Assembly: GCF_030269925.1 (NCBI RefSeq)
Contig: NC_085121.1
Coordinates: 5,039,501 to 5,103,500 of the forward strand
Reading direction: 5' to 3'
DNA from: Bombyx mori
Taxonomy: Eukaryota > Arthropoda > Insecta > Lepidoptera > Bombycidae
Length of the DNA: 64,000 nt
The stretch's first letter is position 1. Every line of letters begins with the position of its first letter. Under the pieces are notes generated by a model. It was given only the letters and a program-made list of their open reading frames with translations, was not told the DNA's origin and made no database searches. Both the position numbers and the translations under genes were made by a program. This document shows, in pieces, positions 34,774-46,700 of this stretch.

Positions 34774-35742
34774 CGAGCGCGTTCCCGGCCCCGTCACGTC
34801 ACAGCCGGAGTCCCGCAAGGCTCCGCCCTCTCCCCGTTACTATTCAGTTTGTATATTAACGATATACCCCGGTCTCCGGAGACCCATCTGGCGCTCTTCG
34901 CCGATGACACCGCCATCTACTACTCGTGTAGGAAGAAGGCGTTGCTTCATCGACGACTTCAGACCGCAGCTACCACCATGGGACAGTGGTTCCGGAAGTG
35001 GCGCATCGACATTAACCCCACGAAAAGCACAGCGGTGCTCTTCAAAAGGGGTCGCCCTCCGAACACCACGCTGAGCATCCCTCTCCCGACTAGGCGCGTC
35101 AACACCCCCGCCCCCGCCGTTCGCCCAATCACGATGTACGACCAGCCCATACCGTGGGCCCCGAAGGTCAAATATTTAGGCGTCACCCTCGACAGTAGGA
35201 TGACATTCCGCCCCCACATCAAGACGGTACGCGATCGTGCCGCCTTCATCCTAGGACGTCTCTACCCGATGATATGTAGGCGAAGTAAAATGTCCCTTAG
35301 AAATAAGGTGACACTCTACAAAACTTGCATACGCCCCGTCATGACCTATGCAAGTGTAGTGTTCGCTCACGCGGCCCGCATACACTTAAAATCCTTTCAA
35401 ATTATTCAATCCCGTTTTTGCAGGATAGCCGTCGGAGCCCCGTGGTTCGTCAGGAACGTCGACCTCCATGACGACCTGGACTTAGAGTCCATCAGTAAGT
35501 ATCTTCAGTCGGCGTCCATGCGCCACTTCGATAAAGCGGCACGACACGAGAACCCTCTCATCGTGGCCGCCGGTAACTACATTCCCGATCCTGCGGACAG
35601 AATGGAAAGCAGTCGACGTCGCCCTAAACACGTCATCTCGGATCCTCCTGATCCACTAACGGTGTTTTTAGGTACTTCAAGCACCGGTCACCGTTCTCGT
35701 CGAACCCGTCGCTTGCGACGAAGGGCTCGACGAGTAAATTAA
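34774..35742 (+). CDS. Jockey-clade LINE reverse transcriptase, C-terminal half
   Basis: The frame is open for about 320 codons up to the stop at 35742. It has no start of its own, because the element is 5' truncated; the few codons before 34774 come from the SINE. Counting from the Met at 34765, GVPQGSALSPLLF is at residues 15-27, the catalytic FADD at 45-48 and the thumb-adjacent KYLGVTLD at 136-143. A basic tail (RRTRRLRRRARRVN) closes the protein. Reverse transcriptase of this kind copies LINE RNA at a nicked chromosomal target. The endonuclease and N-terminal RT motifs are absent, so this copy cannot be active, although the remaining frame is intact. The jockey clade is assigned from the motif style. 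Confidence 0.88.
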   Translation, partial: RARSRPRHVTAGVPQGSALSPLLFSLYINDIPRSPETHLALFADDTAIYYSCRKKALLHRRLQTAATTMGQWFRKWRIDINPTKSTAVLFKRGRPPNTTLSIPLPTRRVNTPAPAVRPITMYDQPIPWAPKVKYLGVTLDSRMTFRPHIKTVRDRAAFILGRLYPMICRRSKMSLRNKVTLYKTCIRPVMTYASVVFAHAARIHLKSFQIIQSRFCRIAVGAPWFVRNVDLHDDLDLESISKYLQSASMRHFDKAARHENPLIVAAGNYIPDPADRMESSRRRPKHVISDPPDPLTVFLGTSSTGHRSRRTRRLRRRARRVN

Positions 35743-35956
35743 CTCTCAGACACAGCCCACTGAGTTTCTCGCCGGATCTTCTCAGTGGGTCGCGTTTCCG
35801 ATCCGGTGGTAGATTCTGCGAAGCACGACTCTTGCTAGGGTTCGTGTTAGCAACATCGTCAGGTTTGAGCCCCGTGAGCTCACCTACTAAAGTTAGGTTA
35901 CGCTGAAATAGCCGCTAGGGCTATCAGCTTAGGTAGGAAAAAAAAAAAAAAAAAAC
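35743..35956 (+). mobile_element. 3' UTR and poly(A) of the same jockey LINE
   Basis: Runs through cactgagtttctcgccgg, ctcagtgggtcgcg, cccgtgagctcacctac and ggctatcagc to a run of about 19 A. This is the reference copy for the fragments at 1057, 9225, 38212, 51444 and 60886. Paired blocks (cccactgag...ctcagtggg and aatagcc...ggctat) can form hairpins. Confidence 0.9.
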
Positions 35957-35992
35957 CTAACCGCGCGGACTCACAAGAGGTCCTACCACTTT
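35957..35992 (-). mobile_element. Remainder of the split Bm1
   Basis: cctaaccgcgcggactcaca to cctaccact continues the SINE interrupted at 34773. Confidence 0.85.
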
Positions 35993-35997
35993 AACAA

Positions 35998-36180
35998 TCT
36001 GCTGGTGAGCGGTTACCGTCGCTCATGAATATCAAAAATGCCAGGGGTACAAGCCGCTGTCTCCCGCTGAGTACTCACCGGAAATCTCGTTTGAAGGAAG
36101 ACGTGTCATAGCGCTAAGGAAACACCGTGGAAGGGAGTTCATTCCAAAGCCGGATGGTACGTGGCGAAAAATATCTAGGT
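35998..36180 (-). mobile_element. LINE 3' region, extended copy of the ggcagacgagc family
   Basis: Holds gctggtgagcggttaccgtc and aatgccaggggtacaagccg. It then continues beyond the usual unit with atctcgtttgaaggaagacg and ccaaagccggatggtac. It therefore shows more of the parent LINE than the other copies, except the worn one at 48259. Confidence 0.7.
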
Positions 36181-36193
36181 AATTTGGATGAAC

Positions 36194-36329
36194 TTTTTTT
36201 TATTGCTTAGATAGGTGGACGAGCTCACAGCCCACCTGGTGTTAAATGGTTACCGGAGCCCATAGACATCTACAACGTAAATGCGCCACCCACCTTGAGA
36301 TATAAGTTCTAAGGTCTCAGTATAGTTAG
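36194..36329 (-). mobile_element. Bm1 SINE, 3' half
   Basis: From ttttattgcttagataggtgg to aggtctcagtatagtta. Confidence 0.9.
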
Positions 36330-38211
36330 TTAAAACTTCGCTCCGGAGGAGCACGGTGCGATGGTGAAAATGGAATGGATCATCTCAAACAACTTCAATA
36401 TATACTATCTCAATCTTTTTGAAATTAAACTGTATTTTCCATTCTTTTACAAAATCTGTAATAACACGAAAGCTTTACTAATACAATTACGATATTAACT
36501 TAATTTCATAATAGTATTTTTTTTTGGTTTTAGCGTGTCCTAGACATAATTGAATCTAATTTTACAGTTTTTTCTCCCGTTTTTTTCTTATCATATCCGA
36601 CATTTCGAAAATTTCATGGTCCGTGTTCACGTGTTCACCACGGGCAACTGTTATTCCAATAACTCACCGATCTCGTCAACATTTTACTTGATTCATCACT
36701 TTTAATTAAATAGAAGTCTAAAATGAACACTACCTTAAGATGTTGCGGAGTTCTAATGTATCCCAGAACCACGTATCTATGAGCCCCAAGTAATGTACAG
36801 TCAATCACCAGCCGCATTAACCAGTTACTTAGAATAAGGCACCATAAAATGAGTGAATGATTGTTAATTTCAAAACGTAATACCCTATAAATTATAAAGT
36901 TGGCTAATTGTTGGTTTTCAATTCTAACCGTATCTATGCAACGTCGTTAATTTATTACAGTTATTAATGTGACATAAATCGTTGAACTAACATCAATTAT
37001 TTGAATTGTGTAATAGTGGATTTGAAAGTCCCTTAGTGAAATATATAAATTGCAACGACTTTAGCTATGGAGGTATATAATAATTTGTGCTTTACAATGT
37101 TTGCTCTATTTCGTTTTTCAAATTGAATTTCAATTTAGATTCAATGAAATTCAATTTAGTAAACAAAATCGTAACGTCTCAATTTTGTTATTTTGTTTCA
37201 TGTTTGTGTCGTTTTTTTTTTTTCTGGTAACTTTGTTATTCTCATCACATTATAATAATAATTGTTTGTTGTCTTCTAGTTCTCTTAGTACAATAGCGAG
37301 CCCGGTAACAGACTACTGCAGACGTGAAAGAATGAGACGTAAAGGTTATAAATGTATCATGCAACGTCGATAAAATTTACCTAATCGAAAACTGACTAGA
37401 AGTTACAACTAATATCGTATAAATTTATTAATAATTCAGAAGTCAAGGAATTCAGTAATAATTTTGAATTCTTAACATTTCCTAACAAAATCAAATATTG
37501 ATAAACAAATTTAATTCAGTTAGTTCCTTTTGTGTCTATATTAAAAAGAAACATCGTTCCTTTTTCAAATGGAATTTGCCAAGATATCTTATTATACTAC
37601 AAACTGAATATAAAAACCCGTTACATTTATACTTTTATACGTTACATACGCATGATATTTCCAATGTGCAATCTTATATGTAACGCGTATTACTACTATA
37701 CTGGCAACGATAATAAATTCCTAGTGACAACGCGTCACCTTGCCAGCGTTCGTTGACGCTTCTATGTTTTGTCCAAGTGACCTTAAAGCCTAAGCGTGTT
37801 AGACTAATCACAGCTAACTATTGATACGTCCCGTTTGCTCTAATCGCGCGAACTATGCACAGGAAAGAGATACAGCAATGCGAATGATGATTTGAGTTGC
37901 CAGCGTTCACCTTCATGAAATGTGGACGGCGCTAACGAAAACGAAGGGCGACAATCGTTTCTAGTGTTTGAAGGTAACTGGCTTGTGTACTAATTGCTAT
38001 AAATTCACGTTGCACTAGCTAATACTGTGTGTCTAGGAGGACGAATACAAATATTAGAATAGACAAAGGATTTTACTACATACATGAATTGAATTTGATT
38101 AATGACGTAACAGGTAAAAGACTTTTACTGGAGATATACCATAGATAACTATTGTATACTATACTATCTACACTAAATATAATAACAACTATATTATAGG
38201 CCTATACTATT
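36330..38211. other. Non-coding DNA
   Basis: AT-rich, no gene or clear element in 1.9 kb. Short frames at 37100..37370 and 37500..37750 are low-complexity and AT-rich. Confidence 0.45.
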
Positions 38212-38478
38212 CTTGTTAGGCTCCGGTCACAGTCCTCGTCGAACCCGTCGCTTGCGACGAAGGGCTGGACGAGTAAATTAATCCATAGACACAGCCCACT
38301 GAGTTTTTCCCCGAATCTTCCCGGTGGGTCGCGATTCCGATGCGGTGGTAAATTCAGCGAAGCCGTACTCTTTCTAGGGAAGACGTTAGCAAAATCTCCG
38401 AAGTAGAACCCCATGAGCTCTAGACCACACGTAGTTGGAATAGCCCCTTAGGCCACAAGCGATTAGGTAAGGAGAAAT
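38212..38478 (+). mobile_element. Jockey LINE end: last codons and 3' UTR, diverged
   Basis: Begins in the coding tail (ggtcacagtcctcgtcgaac, ttgcgacgaagggct) and runs through the UTR blocks to gattaggtaagg. It shows many substitutions, so it is an older copy. Confidence 0.85.
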
Positions 38479-39388
38479 AAGAAAGACTGGAAACTCTGGG
38501 CCACTGTAAACGAAATAAAGAATATGTCTTCTTAAATGCGTTTCTTTTCGATAATAACTATAATAGGTATTCATTAGAGTTTTTTTGCTTCACAAGCATG
38601 AACAATACCGAAATGAACAATAGTATTCAGTTATATGACGTCAGTGTTGCACGTCCTTTCACTCAACTTTCACCGTCCTTGGCGAAGAATATAGCTACGA
38701 GAATAAGCAAGCTCATTTTATACTAAGCCTTACTCCATTGACTTAGAGTTGGTGAACGCTTACAAAGGATTTAAATAACGGCAAAACTAAAAGTGTTAGT
38801 ATATTCGCCAGCTTCTGCAATATTCAAAGAAATTGCCCTCCCATAAGCAGGATATACCTACATTTCTGTGTCTAAAACAAACCAAATAGCATTTGTATTG
38901 CCAAGTGAAAGTGAATTAAACGAAAAAGTAATTTAGGATATTAATCTAAAGTTTCTCCGAGTTACTAGATGACATTCACCAGATTAAATATAACAGCGTT
39001 TTAGTTTTTGCTACTAAACATTGTTTAATATTTTTGAATACCATAATTTACTATTCCGTTTAAAAATGTTATAGCGAATTTGTTTTCCTGTCTAATTTGT
39101 GGTTAAAATTCAAACACTTTTCAAACGAATTTGAACCTTAATAATTATAACATCGCTATATTATTGTTTTTGTCTTCTGTTTTCATAACCTAGTTGCAAG
39201 TTCCTTAATTTTCCTAATTAGTTGATATGGGTTGTAAAAAACTTTTAATCTGATGAGTATTGCGCTAACAAGAAAAGAAAGATCTTTCCGTTTTGTGCTA
39301 TTTCATTACTCACCACAAAAATGTGCTCACCATTACTTACAATTGCCAAACTTTCACCCTACATTTGAATACGAGCTTGGAGCTGATC
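38479..39388. other. Non-coding DNA
   Basis: Nothing identified. Confidence 0.4.
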
Positions 39389-39487
39389 TGGGCTTAGTGC
39401 GATTTTTTTAACTTCTCGAACGCGTAAAAGTTAACTTAAATTTGTATGGAGATCGAGAAGATAAAAAAACTCGCACTAAGCACACCG
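39389..39487. mobile_element. Short palindromic MITE, gcttagtgcgagttttt family
   Basis: Left end gggcttagtgcga...cttctcga and right end tcgagaag...tcgcactaagcac are inverted repeats of about 30 bases around a short AT-rich centre. The same ends bound the element at 56792..57211. Confidence 0.78.
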
Positions 39488-39569
39488 GTGTTAATTGTTT
39501 AGGGCAGCCCTTCGACATCACTTGAACACAGTTCGAGAAATATGATTTATATATTATTTCTAAAAAAAA

Positions 39570-39690
39570 TTAACTGTCTTTTTAGGCAACAACCATACGG
39601 TCCATCTGACATCTGTAAGCTGTCACCGTTGCTTATGGATTACAGCAATATGAAGCATAGCCAAGACGCTGCCTATAATTGCCAATAAAT
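39570..39690 (-). repeat. Worn LINE tail, ggcagacgagc family
   Basis: tttttaggcaacaaccatacgg, gctgtcaccgttgcttatgg and gacgctgcctataattgcc keep the order of the unit at low identity. Confidence 0.6.
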
Positions 39691-40429
39691 GCTAAGCAAT
39701 CTGATATTAATAAAATCATATAAAACCTTTAAAATACATAATTACTTAAAGTTTACTAGATAAATGGTCTTTTAATTTTAGAATTGAGTTCATGACTTAC
39801 CATAATTAAAGTTAATTTTATTTATTAAATGGAAATTGTTATAGACATGACTTATGATTATTTTTCATGAAGTTTGTGAAGTAAAAAACAGTGAGCTCGT
39901 AAACACGCACGACTCCTGTTTATAACGCCATCTATGAATTGGTAATTCGAACTATGAAGTTTCATTCATAAAAACTGTAGATTCATATATTTTTTTTAAA
40001 GATTAATGCGACAATAGTTTGGTCTCCAAAAGTCTGAGTTTCAAATTAGATTTAAAAAAAAAGCGTGTGTTTAAATTTTCTTTTAAAAAAGATTTTTCTA
40101 AAATATATCTTGAAGCATTTATTTTATAGCTTTACGATGCAATTAAAAAACTTTTCGTTAATTTTAAATAAACATTTCCTCCAATTTTTAAATGGCAATT
40201 TCCCATAAATTTAGACTTTCTCAGTACGTATACTGTACTATATTAATGTTTAGAAGAAAAATATTATCGTAACATTAAATTGCGAAATATAGTATCGTCA
40301 CATAAAATTAACCGCGAAAATGTGGAAAACTTTAATCAGATCACTGTGAACTAGTTGCGGAATTATCAGAATATGTGTGTACATACATATTTGTATCGTA
40401 AATTCACAAGTGTCAAATATCATAGCATG
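39691..40429. other. AT-rich non-coding DNA
   Basis: Nothing identified. A-rich and T-rich runs occur at 40050..40130. Confidence 0.4.
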
Positions 40430-40690
40430 TTTTGTCCGGGCAGTGCAGGAGACAGGTTGCCCACCAGATAACCCTATACGAGTGCACGAAAATGCGAACA
40501 GGCCGCGATAATGATAACAGAGCTAGGCGGGCCTTTCGCGCCACAATCGTTAGATAAACATATAGGTCACTGAACCGACCTAGTTTCGCAGCTACGCATG
40601 TGTGCGTGATTTAGTCAAAAAATCACACAAACGCAGCTCGCCGGCACGTACGGATTCGCGCGTTACGACACGCATGGAAACTTAGAGTAC
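40430..40690. promoter_or_regulatory. CpG-rich island with ccgacctagtttcgc
   Basis: A repeat-free patch of higher GC with many CpGs. At 40575..40589 it has ccgacctagtttcgc, which is found exactly (inverted) at 63527..63541. It is preceded by aggtcactgaacc, which contains an imperfect IR-1 nuclear-receptor-like site. It is a candidate enhancer. Confidence 0.4.
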
Positions 40691-41069
40691 GTATTAGTTA
40701 GAACTTAGGTATTGTAATGAAATAATAGAGTTAAGAGATAGTTGAAATTCTCACTTTTATTTTTGGGTGTGTATTTTTATAGTGTTACCAACGAATGCTA
40801 TACGGTAGAGACTTAATTAAGGTCGTTGTACTAAAAAGCTATCTTAATCTTACCTACTTTCCAAATTTATCAGTTATATGAATTCGTTATTGACAAAAAC
40901 ATTTTGATACTTTTAAGAAATTTTTATTTCAATGTTTTCATGAGAACTAAGTCTCACAATACTCAGTGTCGCTTACGCTCTTTTCAATACATGCAGTGGA
41001 ACCACGTGGCATGTTTTTCTCTCGAGATTCAAGGGCTATGATTGTGATTTATATATTATTATATTGTAT

Positions 41070-41280
41070 ACTGGTTATAAGACGTCATGTGAGCCCGCAC
41101 GGGTGGGTACCACCACTCTACCTATTTCTGCCATGAAGCAGTAATGCGTTTCGGTTTGAATGGTGGAGCAGCCGTTGTACTGTAAGAACTGAGACTTAGA
41201 ACTTATGTCTGATGGTGGGAAGCGGCATTGACGTGGTCGATATCTACGACAGGCTGCGGTGACCACTTGACCACAAAATA
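41070..41280 (+). mobile_element. Diverged Bm1 SINE
   Basis: Clear Bm1 order (gtgagcccgcacgggtggg, ctgccatgaagcagtaatgc, tttgaatggtggagcagccg, gtgaccacttgaccac) but the 3' part is strongly altered and the A-tail is gone. Confidence 0.82.
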
Positions 41281-42159
41281 TTAACAAAATATTTCAATCT
41301 CGTTAACAGTGCAAAAAAAAAAAACATATTTAAATATTTGGTCTACTAAATGGATGCTGGTAACATTCATTTTTCGGAATTTTATTGATAGTTCAACACT
41401 ACAAGACTTAGACGAGTTATTATATAAATTTAAAACCTTTCAATATTAACACCACCTTAGGGACGACATCGAAAAGTTTTCAACCTTATTTTTAACACGA
41501 AACTATTTTCAGATCGTCATTGACCAGCGCCTTAACGGATTTTTCGATAGATTGAACAAATGAAATTCAATAATGCATCGATCGTAGCTTTTAGAAGTGA
41601 ATATGTGTTATAATTTAGACAATACTACTAAAAATAAAATTAGATATTTATATAAGAATAATGAAAAAAAAATAATTGTCTGTTAAAAAACTTATGTTTT
41701 TATTAAATAAAGAGCGTATATATTTATATTTACTATGCGGATTTTATTTTCCAAAAGTAGTTTCAATACCAGTAAGTTTTGACACATGATCAGTTGAGAG
41801 TCACGAAAGTGCTTCCGCAAGCTAAATACCAACCCACTTCTCATATCTAGCTTACCGCTCTCTGACTCACTTTAGGTAGCCGACTTCATTACGGATTAAC
41901 AAAAAGTTTTAAAGTCATCATTAATTTACTGCGAATTAATCTTTTTGAAACTCTTAAAAAAATGTGCGGTGCATCTGCTACACCATCCGTTTGGATTCAA
42001 GCATGTGATTGACATTATCGTATAAGAATAGTTTTAATATGTAGCGTGCGATTTTTTTTTTTAAATATATTGTCTTTTTATTGTTTATACTATTAAGATC
42101 TTAATATTTTAATTATTAATTCTATTATTGTTTTAATAATGGAATGGAAACTACTTCGT
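41281..42159. other. Non-coding DNA
   Basis: AT-rich. It contains the cgtcattgacc site at 41515..41525, listed separately. Confidence 0.4.
41515..41525 (+). promoter_or_regulatory. cgtcattgacc motif, copy 1
   Basis: Exact 11-base match to the core of the three sites at 45.3, 46.6 and 47.7 kb. The flanks (agat before, agcgcc after) differ. Confidence 0.4.
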
Positions 42160-42246
42160 AGATGATGGATTGTACTCTGTGATATGGACTCCAGTAACTA
42201 AATATCAGGTACACCGTAGTTTCATCTGCTTTGGATAACAAATGAA
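42160..42246 (+). repeat. Trace of a Bm1 3' end
   Basis: gtgatatggactccagtaac then atcaggtacaccgtag resembles the gggctccagtaaccac...caggtgggctgtgag segment. Weak. Confidence 0.35.
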
Positions 42247-43489
42247 ATATATATAACTGGATTTCTTTAATATATGTGATACTGTAATAGATCATGACAT
42301 AAGAATAAGAAGGATTAAGTAGACTCGTAATTATAAGATCTATATGAGTTGAACCCCAACCCCAAAAACAATCTTACACTAAATGAAATGGAGAGATATT
42401 TTTGTAACGCGATTAGTGTTAATGCTTAAATATTTATAATTCTGCATTAACATCTGACAGACATCCAGAATTGGGCTCATAATTTAATGAACGTTCTGTA
42501 GATAAAGTCTTCAAAACAAACGATAATACCCTGATAACCCATATTTTAATAATCATTGCAGATATGCACAGAAATACTTGAAAATCGCCAACAAACAAAT
42601 GAAACAAAGATTCAATGATATCATAGTTAAATTTAGCGCTAGAGGGCGACACTGTTTTAATAAAAATCCAATATGGCCGACCTCGGCGTTAATAATTTTG
42701 CATGAGAAAATTGACATTTGGACATTTTTTTTAAGCGTAATTAAACCATTCAAAGCAACTATGTTGAAATGCTAGGTAATATTTTGTATATGAGTGAAAT
42801 TTAAGAATTTTAGAGAAAAGAGGCGTTGATGGCAATACAATTGAAAAAAATTTAAATGATAATTAATAACTAAACTCAATTTTGTAAATTTTTAGGTCGA
42901 AGTATTTCACCTTTGCCTATTTAAAAATGTAAAAGTGTTTTTAGTTGAATAGGCAGTTTTTAGTTTAATAGTTACAAATATATTATATATTATATTGATT
43001 ACCATTGAATCAAAAAGCCTATTAATTCACATTTGACATTACCGTAAAACTGTGAAATACCGACTAAGTACATCATTATATTTTATCGTCTACTATGGTA
43101 TGTATTGTAAGCAATTCGAACGAGATTTTTACTGCTCTGAAATAAACAGTTTGTTTATTCTATAATTGCTTTATATCATCAGCTTAAAATATTATGTCAA
43201 TAGAAAAACACGAGTGCGATGTGTGCGTTGCCGATTTCTAAGAAAACAATGAATGAAACGACGAGACTGAAAAGTGCATGCCAACGTGAAAAATAATATA
43301 AAAGCTGTACAAGACGAACACATCATCATCTCACCATAAAACATTTCGTTCAACTTGGCTTGACGTCCTTTCAGCTCTATCTGGTTCCTGTCCATTCAAA
43401 TTAAACGGCCGCAGCCGGAACTGGAGAGCGAACCTTATACAACAGTTCTGTTAAAACAGTTCATCACTGAAACGTGTCATAAAGTAGGC
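42247..43489. other. AT-rich non-coding DNA
   Basis: Opposing short frames at 42550..42775 have no splice support. Nothing else is recognised. Confidence 0.4.
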
Positions 43490-43810
43490 AGCAAGTATGG
43501 GCTGCGGTACACACGGGGCGAGCGAGCGTGCAACAGAGCGGGAGACGCGCTCGCGGTTGGCGCCCGCACGGAAGTAGGTTACTAACTAAAGTTTTGTTTG
43601 TGTGAGGCTGCGGCGCGGTGCACTCGACGAACTAGCTGTGGCGCGCGGCTCTACCCGAGAGCTGTGGTGCCGCCGCGCCCCGCACCTCGCGCCCGCGCAT
43701 CTTTCACCTAAGGCGGCACGGGTGCCGGCCGGCATCCCGCCCGCCCTTGCTGGTCTTGTTTGCTGCTCATCCCACCGCCGTTTCATTGGGACGCGCACTT
43801 GCCCCATTCA
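43490..43810. promoter_or_regulatory. Strongest CpG island of the window
   Basis: About 320 bp of very GC-rich, CpG-dense, transposon-free sequence in an AT-rich setting. On the minus strand an ATG at 43807 opens a frame that reaches a GTGAAA donor-like site after 43708 in phase 1. That is the phase needed for exon 2 at 7046. It could be an alternative first exon and promoter of the same gene, the promoter of another transcript, or an enhancer. Frames open on both strands are expected at this GC content. Confidence 0.4.
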
Positions 43811-44335
43811 AGTTTACATCTATCGAACTCACTCTCCCACAATATCATTTGTTCATCACATTAGTTTTTTCATCATATTAGTTTAATTCTATCAATTTAA
43901 AATATCAGACATTTTAAAAACGCAAGGACTTTTTTGAAATGTAAGAGGTTTTTTTTTATTAAATTTGAAATCCATAAACAACACCGCGTGAATGGCACCT
44001 ACCGCTTTTGTTAAAAATAACTGGTACATTATGTGATAATATTATCAACCCACAGCACCCCTACTACGAATAGCCAACATTGATTACAGTAACCTTGAAA
44101 AACAATATTCAAATTATTACTGTTATCCGCAGTTTTTTTAAGCTGCTATTATTCCAGAATCACTTAATTATTGCAGTAGGCAATGATGAAGTCAAATCAA
44201 TTGAAATAAATTGAATATTTTTAATCATTTTAAAACAGTTAAAGAATCTGAATCTAATGGTGCTATATGAGAATAATGGCCATATTGGGTAGAGATATAT
44301 AGGTGCCGGGACTGCCGGGACGTTTTATTTTGATT
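43811..44335. other. AT-rich non-coding DNA
   Basis: Nothing identified. Confidence 0.4.
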
Positions 44336-44710
44336 TAGAATTTAAGTACAGAATTGCGAGGGGAGTCGTCGCATCCCATCTATTAAACGTAAGCGTCGGT
44401 GGATCGGACGCATTCGGCGAGCGCTCATTGTCGGTGGTTATGTAAGGCGGAGGCCGCGTCGATCCGCTGCTGCGAGTCAACGAACGGCATTGACACGCCG
44501 CGCCGTGCTGCCCCCCGCACCCCACATGCACCCGCGGCGCCCCACGTTGCTGCTGAAACCACCAGCTGCGAAATTAGGTCACGAGCTCCAAGCCACCTCA
44601 CGTACACAACGACCACACAACGGAGACCTCTGACGCGCAAAATTCGCCTGCCATTCTGTGACGCACAAGGGCTCTCGGCCGTTGGTGCTTGCTCGCAACA
44701 CGACAAATGA
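44336..44710. promoter_or_regulatory. CpG-rich island with a variant of the cgtcattgacc motif
   Basis: GC-rich, repeat-free. It includes gagtcaacgaacggcattga starting at 44475, one base different in the core from the site at 45321. Open frames on both strands here show no family signature. Confidence 0.4.
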
Positions 44711-45299
44711 AATAAACCTTCTGCCGTTCAAAATAACTACGTATTACGACATGATAGATTGAACGCGGAATCAGTGTTTGTTACTATCAACGAACCTTGA
44801 GTTGTATGATCTTGCGATGGCCAAGATTTTTTTAAACAGCTCCGGGTGTCTTATTCTCTCAGCTATGTTGTATTCTTATAAATAAGTTTAGAATAAGTTG
44901 TCGCATCTTTATATGATAGTTACTCAAAAGTAAACAATATAAAAAGTTTATCAGGGCATAAATAAAAAATACACTTTTCTTTTTGTTCTTGTGTGTCTGC
45001 AATTAAAAAAATGACCAGATAACATTTATTGCCTTATCAAATAAAGAGAATCGTCAAATCAAATAATTTGCATTGTTCTATTCAAATCGAGTACGCAACG
45101 GAACAAACAAAGAAAATTATTTAGGAAAAATCATGAATTTGGTAACATTTTTTAAAAGTTCATTAAACCCTACATTCCAGTCTAAAAATGTATTCACACA
45201 TAATTTTGCTCAGAAGTATTAATTTTAAATCAGAAATATTAATAACAGAAATCATATTTATAGTTTCTAATATCAATACATGAAAACGGAGAAGGAAAA
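44711..45299. other. AT-rich non-coding DNA
   Basis: Nothing identified. Confidence 0.4.
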
Positions 45300-45320
45300 C
45301 AGCACTGCGATCGAACGCTC

Positions 45321-45346
45321 GAGTCAACGAACGTCATTGACCACAC
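45321..45346 (+). promoter_or_regulatory. gagtcaacgaacgtcattgacc motif, copy 2
   Basis: The 14-base core gaacgtcattgacc (45329..45342) is preceded by gagtcaac. It lies in a small GC patch. Its core is IR-1-like: cgtca, one base, tgacc. Confidence 0.5.
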
Positions 45347-45380
45347 GTAACAACGGAACTTGTACTGTGCCGTTGAACAG

Positions 45381-45959
45381 ATAAAGTTCAAAATTGTCCG
45401 CATATATTGCACAACCTAGCCTTGGCTCCTACTGGCCTGGCTGACTTAGACATTCTATCTACTTTTACGAGTACGTGAGCGAAGGCTCCAGTACAGTTTG
45501 GTACTTAGGTGCATTCTGAGCTAGAATGTCTTTATTATAAGCGGCAGCTTAGGAACGACCTTATATAAACGCTCTAATTCGTGTTAAATACTTTCATTGG
45601 ATTATCTAAAAGCCGTTTACCGTCTGTCTACATACAATTTTTTTTCAAATGGTATTTAATGTCTGCAAAAGACGACACACATTACGATAGGAAGGTTAGA
45701 GGAAAGCTTGATTTAAAATAAAACCAATTAAAAAAAACAACTAAATTTGTTGAAAATGAAAGGAAAGTATTTTATGGCAGGCAATGGCGCACACTTACTA
45801 TTTGCATCTTCGCCATCGTGCTAAGACAACAAGAACAATTATGTGGTCGTAGTAACTCTAACTGAATTTCTTTGACTCTTTGAAGTATAATTTATATCAA
45901 TGTTCATTATTAAAGAACATAAATATAAATTTTAAAACGATGATATTCATAAAAAGATT
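45381..45959. other. Non-coding DNA
   Basis: No gene or clear repeat. Confidence 0.4.
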
Positions 45960-46207
45960 AAGACGATTTCGTGTGCGTAAACAAACAACTTTAGGTTTTT
46001 TTATTTATTTATCTGTCTGCTGTCTGTTTACTTTTTCTTTCGAACACCACATAAAACTACTGAACGGATATTAATGTCTTTCAAAGCTCATGATAAGATA
46101 TAAAAACTGGTAATATGTATTGACAATTTAATAAAAAAAAACACAAATATTCTAGTTTATTCGTATAATTTATTCCAACGTGTGGGACCGCGGGACACAC
46201 CTAGTAA
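45960..46207 (+). repeat. Worn LINE-like 3' end (actgaacgga ... gaccgcgggacac...ctagt)
   Basis: ctactgaacggatattaatg near 46050 and the end tgtgggaccgcgggacacac then ctagtaataa resemble the tails of RTE-like moth repeats that end in cgcgggcaacagctagt. No frame survives. Confidence 0.45.
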
Positions 46208-46449
46208 TAAATAAACAAGCACCTGCATTACGTAAACACGTTACAAAACGTATATAATAATTTATTATCTGTATTCACAAATCACAATTTGTTGGTAACA
46301 CTCGAATATAACTCAGTACCAACATATTGTTGTATCAGTACTGGCGCATTCAAAGCGAACCGCTCAAGGTCAAGTTGATATTTATAGTAATCTGTAAATG
46401 AGATATCTAACAATCTACATTTACATGATGAGCGCTCACACTGAGCATT

Positions 46450-46700
46450 AAATACATAAGGGAATGCAGTATGTACTTGCAAGTAAGTACAAAACGGTCC
46501 AAGGGCTCTACGTAGCCGCCCTAGTTTCAGGTCGCGATGCACGGGGTGAAAGAACGTCATTGACCCAACTAGTACTTGCGCGCTGGAGTCCCCCGCTCGC
46601 CATCAGACTAGCTTATACACGATATGTCATTGAAATTTTGTACATAGGGCATATGTACCTAAAATCTCAGACGACCTTGTCCGCCTACGTCGGTTGATTA
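46450..46700. promoter_or_regulatory. GC patch with motif copy 3
   Basis: gaacgtcattgacc at 46552..46565, preceded by gcacggggtgaaa, so the left flank differs from copies 2 and 4. cctagtttcag lies at 46520..46530 within the same patch, which brings both recurrent motifs together within 50 bp. Confidence 0.45.

Noticed and set aside
34959..35249. 96-codon minus-strand frame
   Set aside because: Shadow of the jockey reverse transcriptase on the opposite strand.
42550..42775. Opposing short frames that look like a coding exon
   Set aside because: No splice sites in phase and no codon bias.
44399..44710. Overlapping open frames of about 100 codons on both strands
   Set aside because: Explained by GC content. 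The peptides are low-complexity and resemble nothing known.
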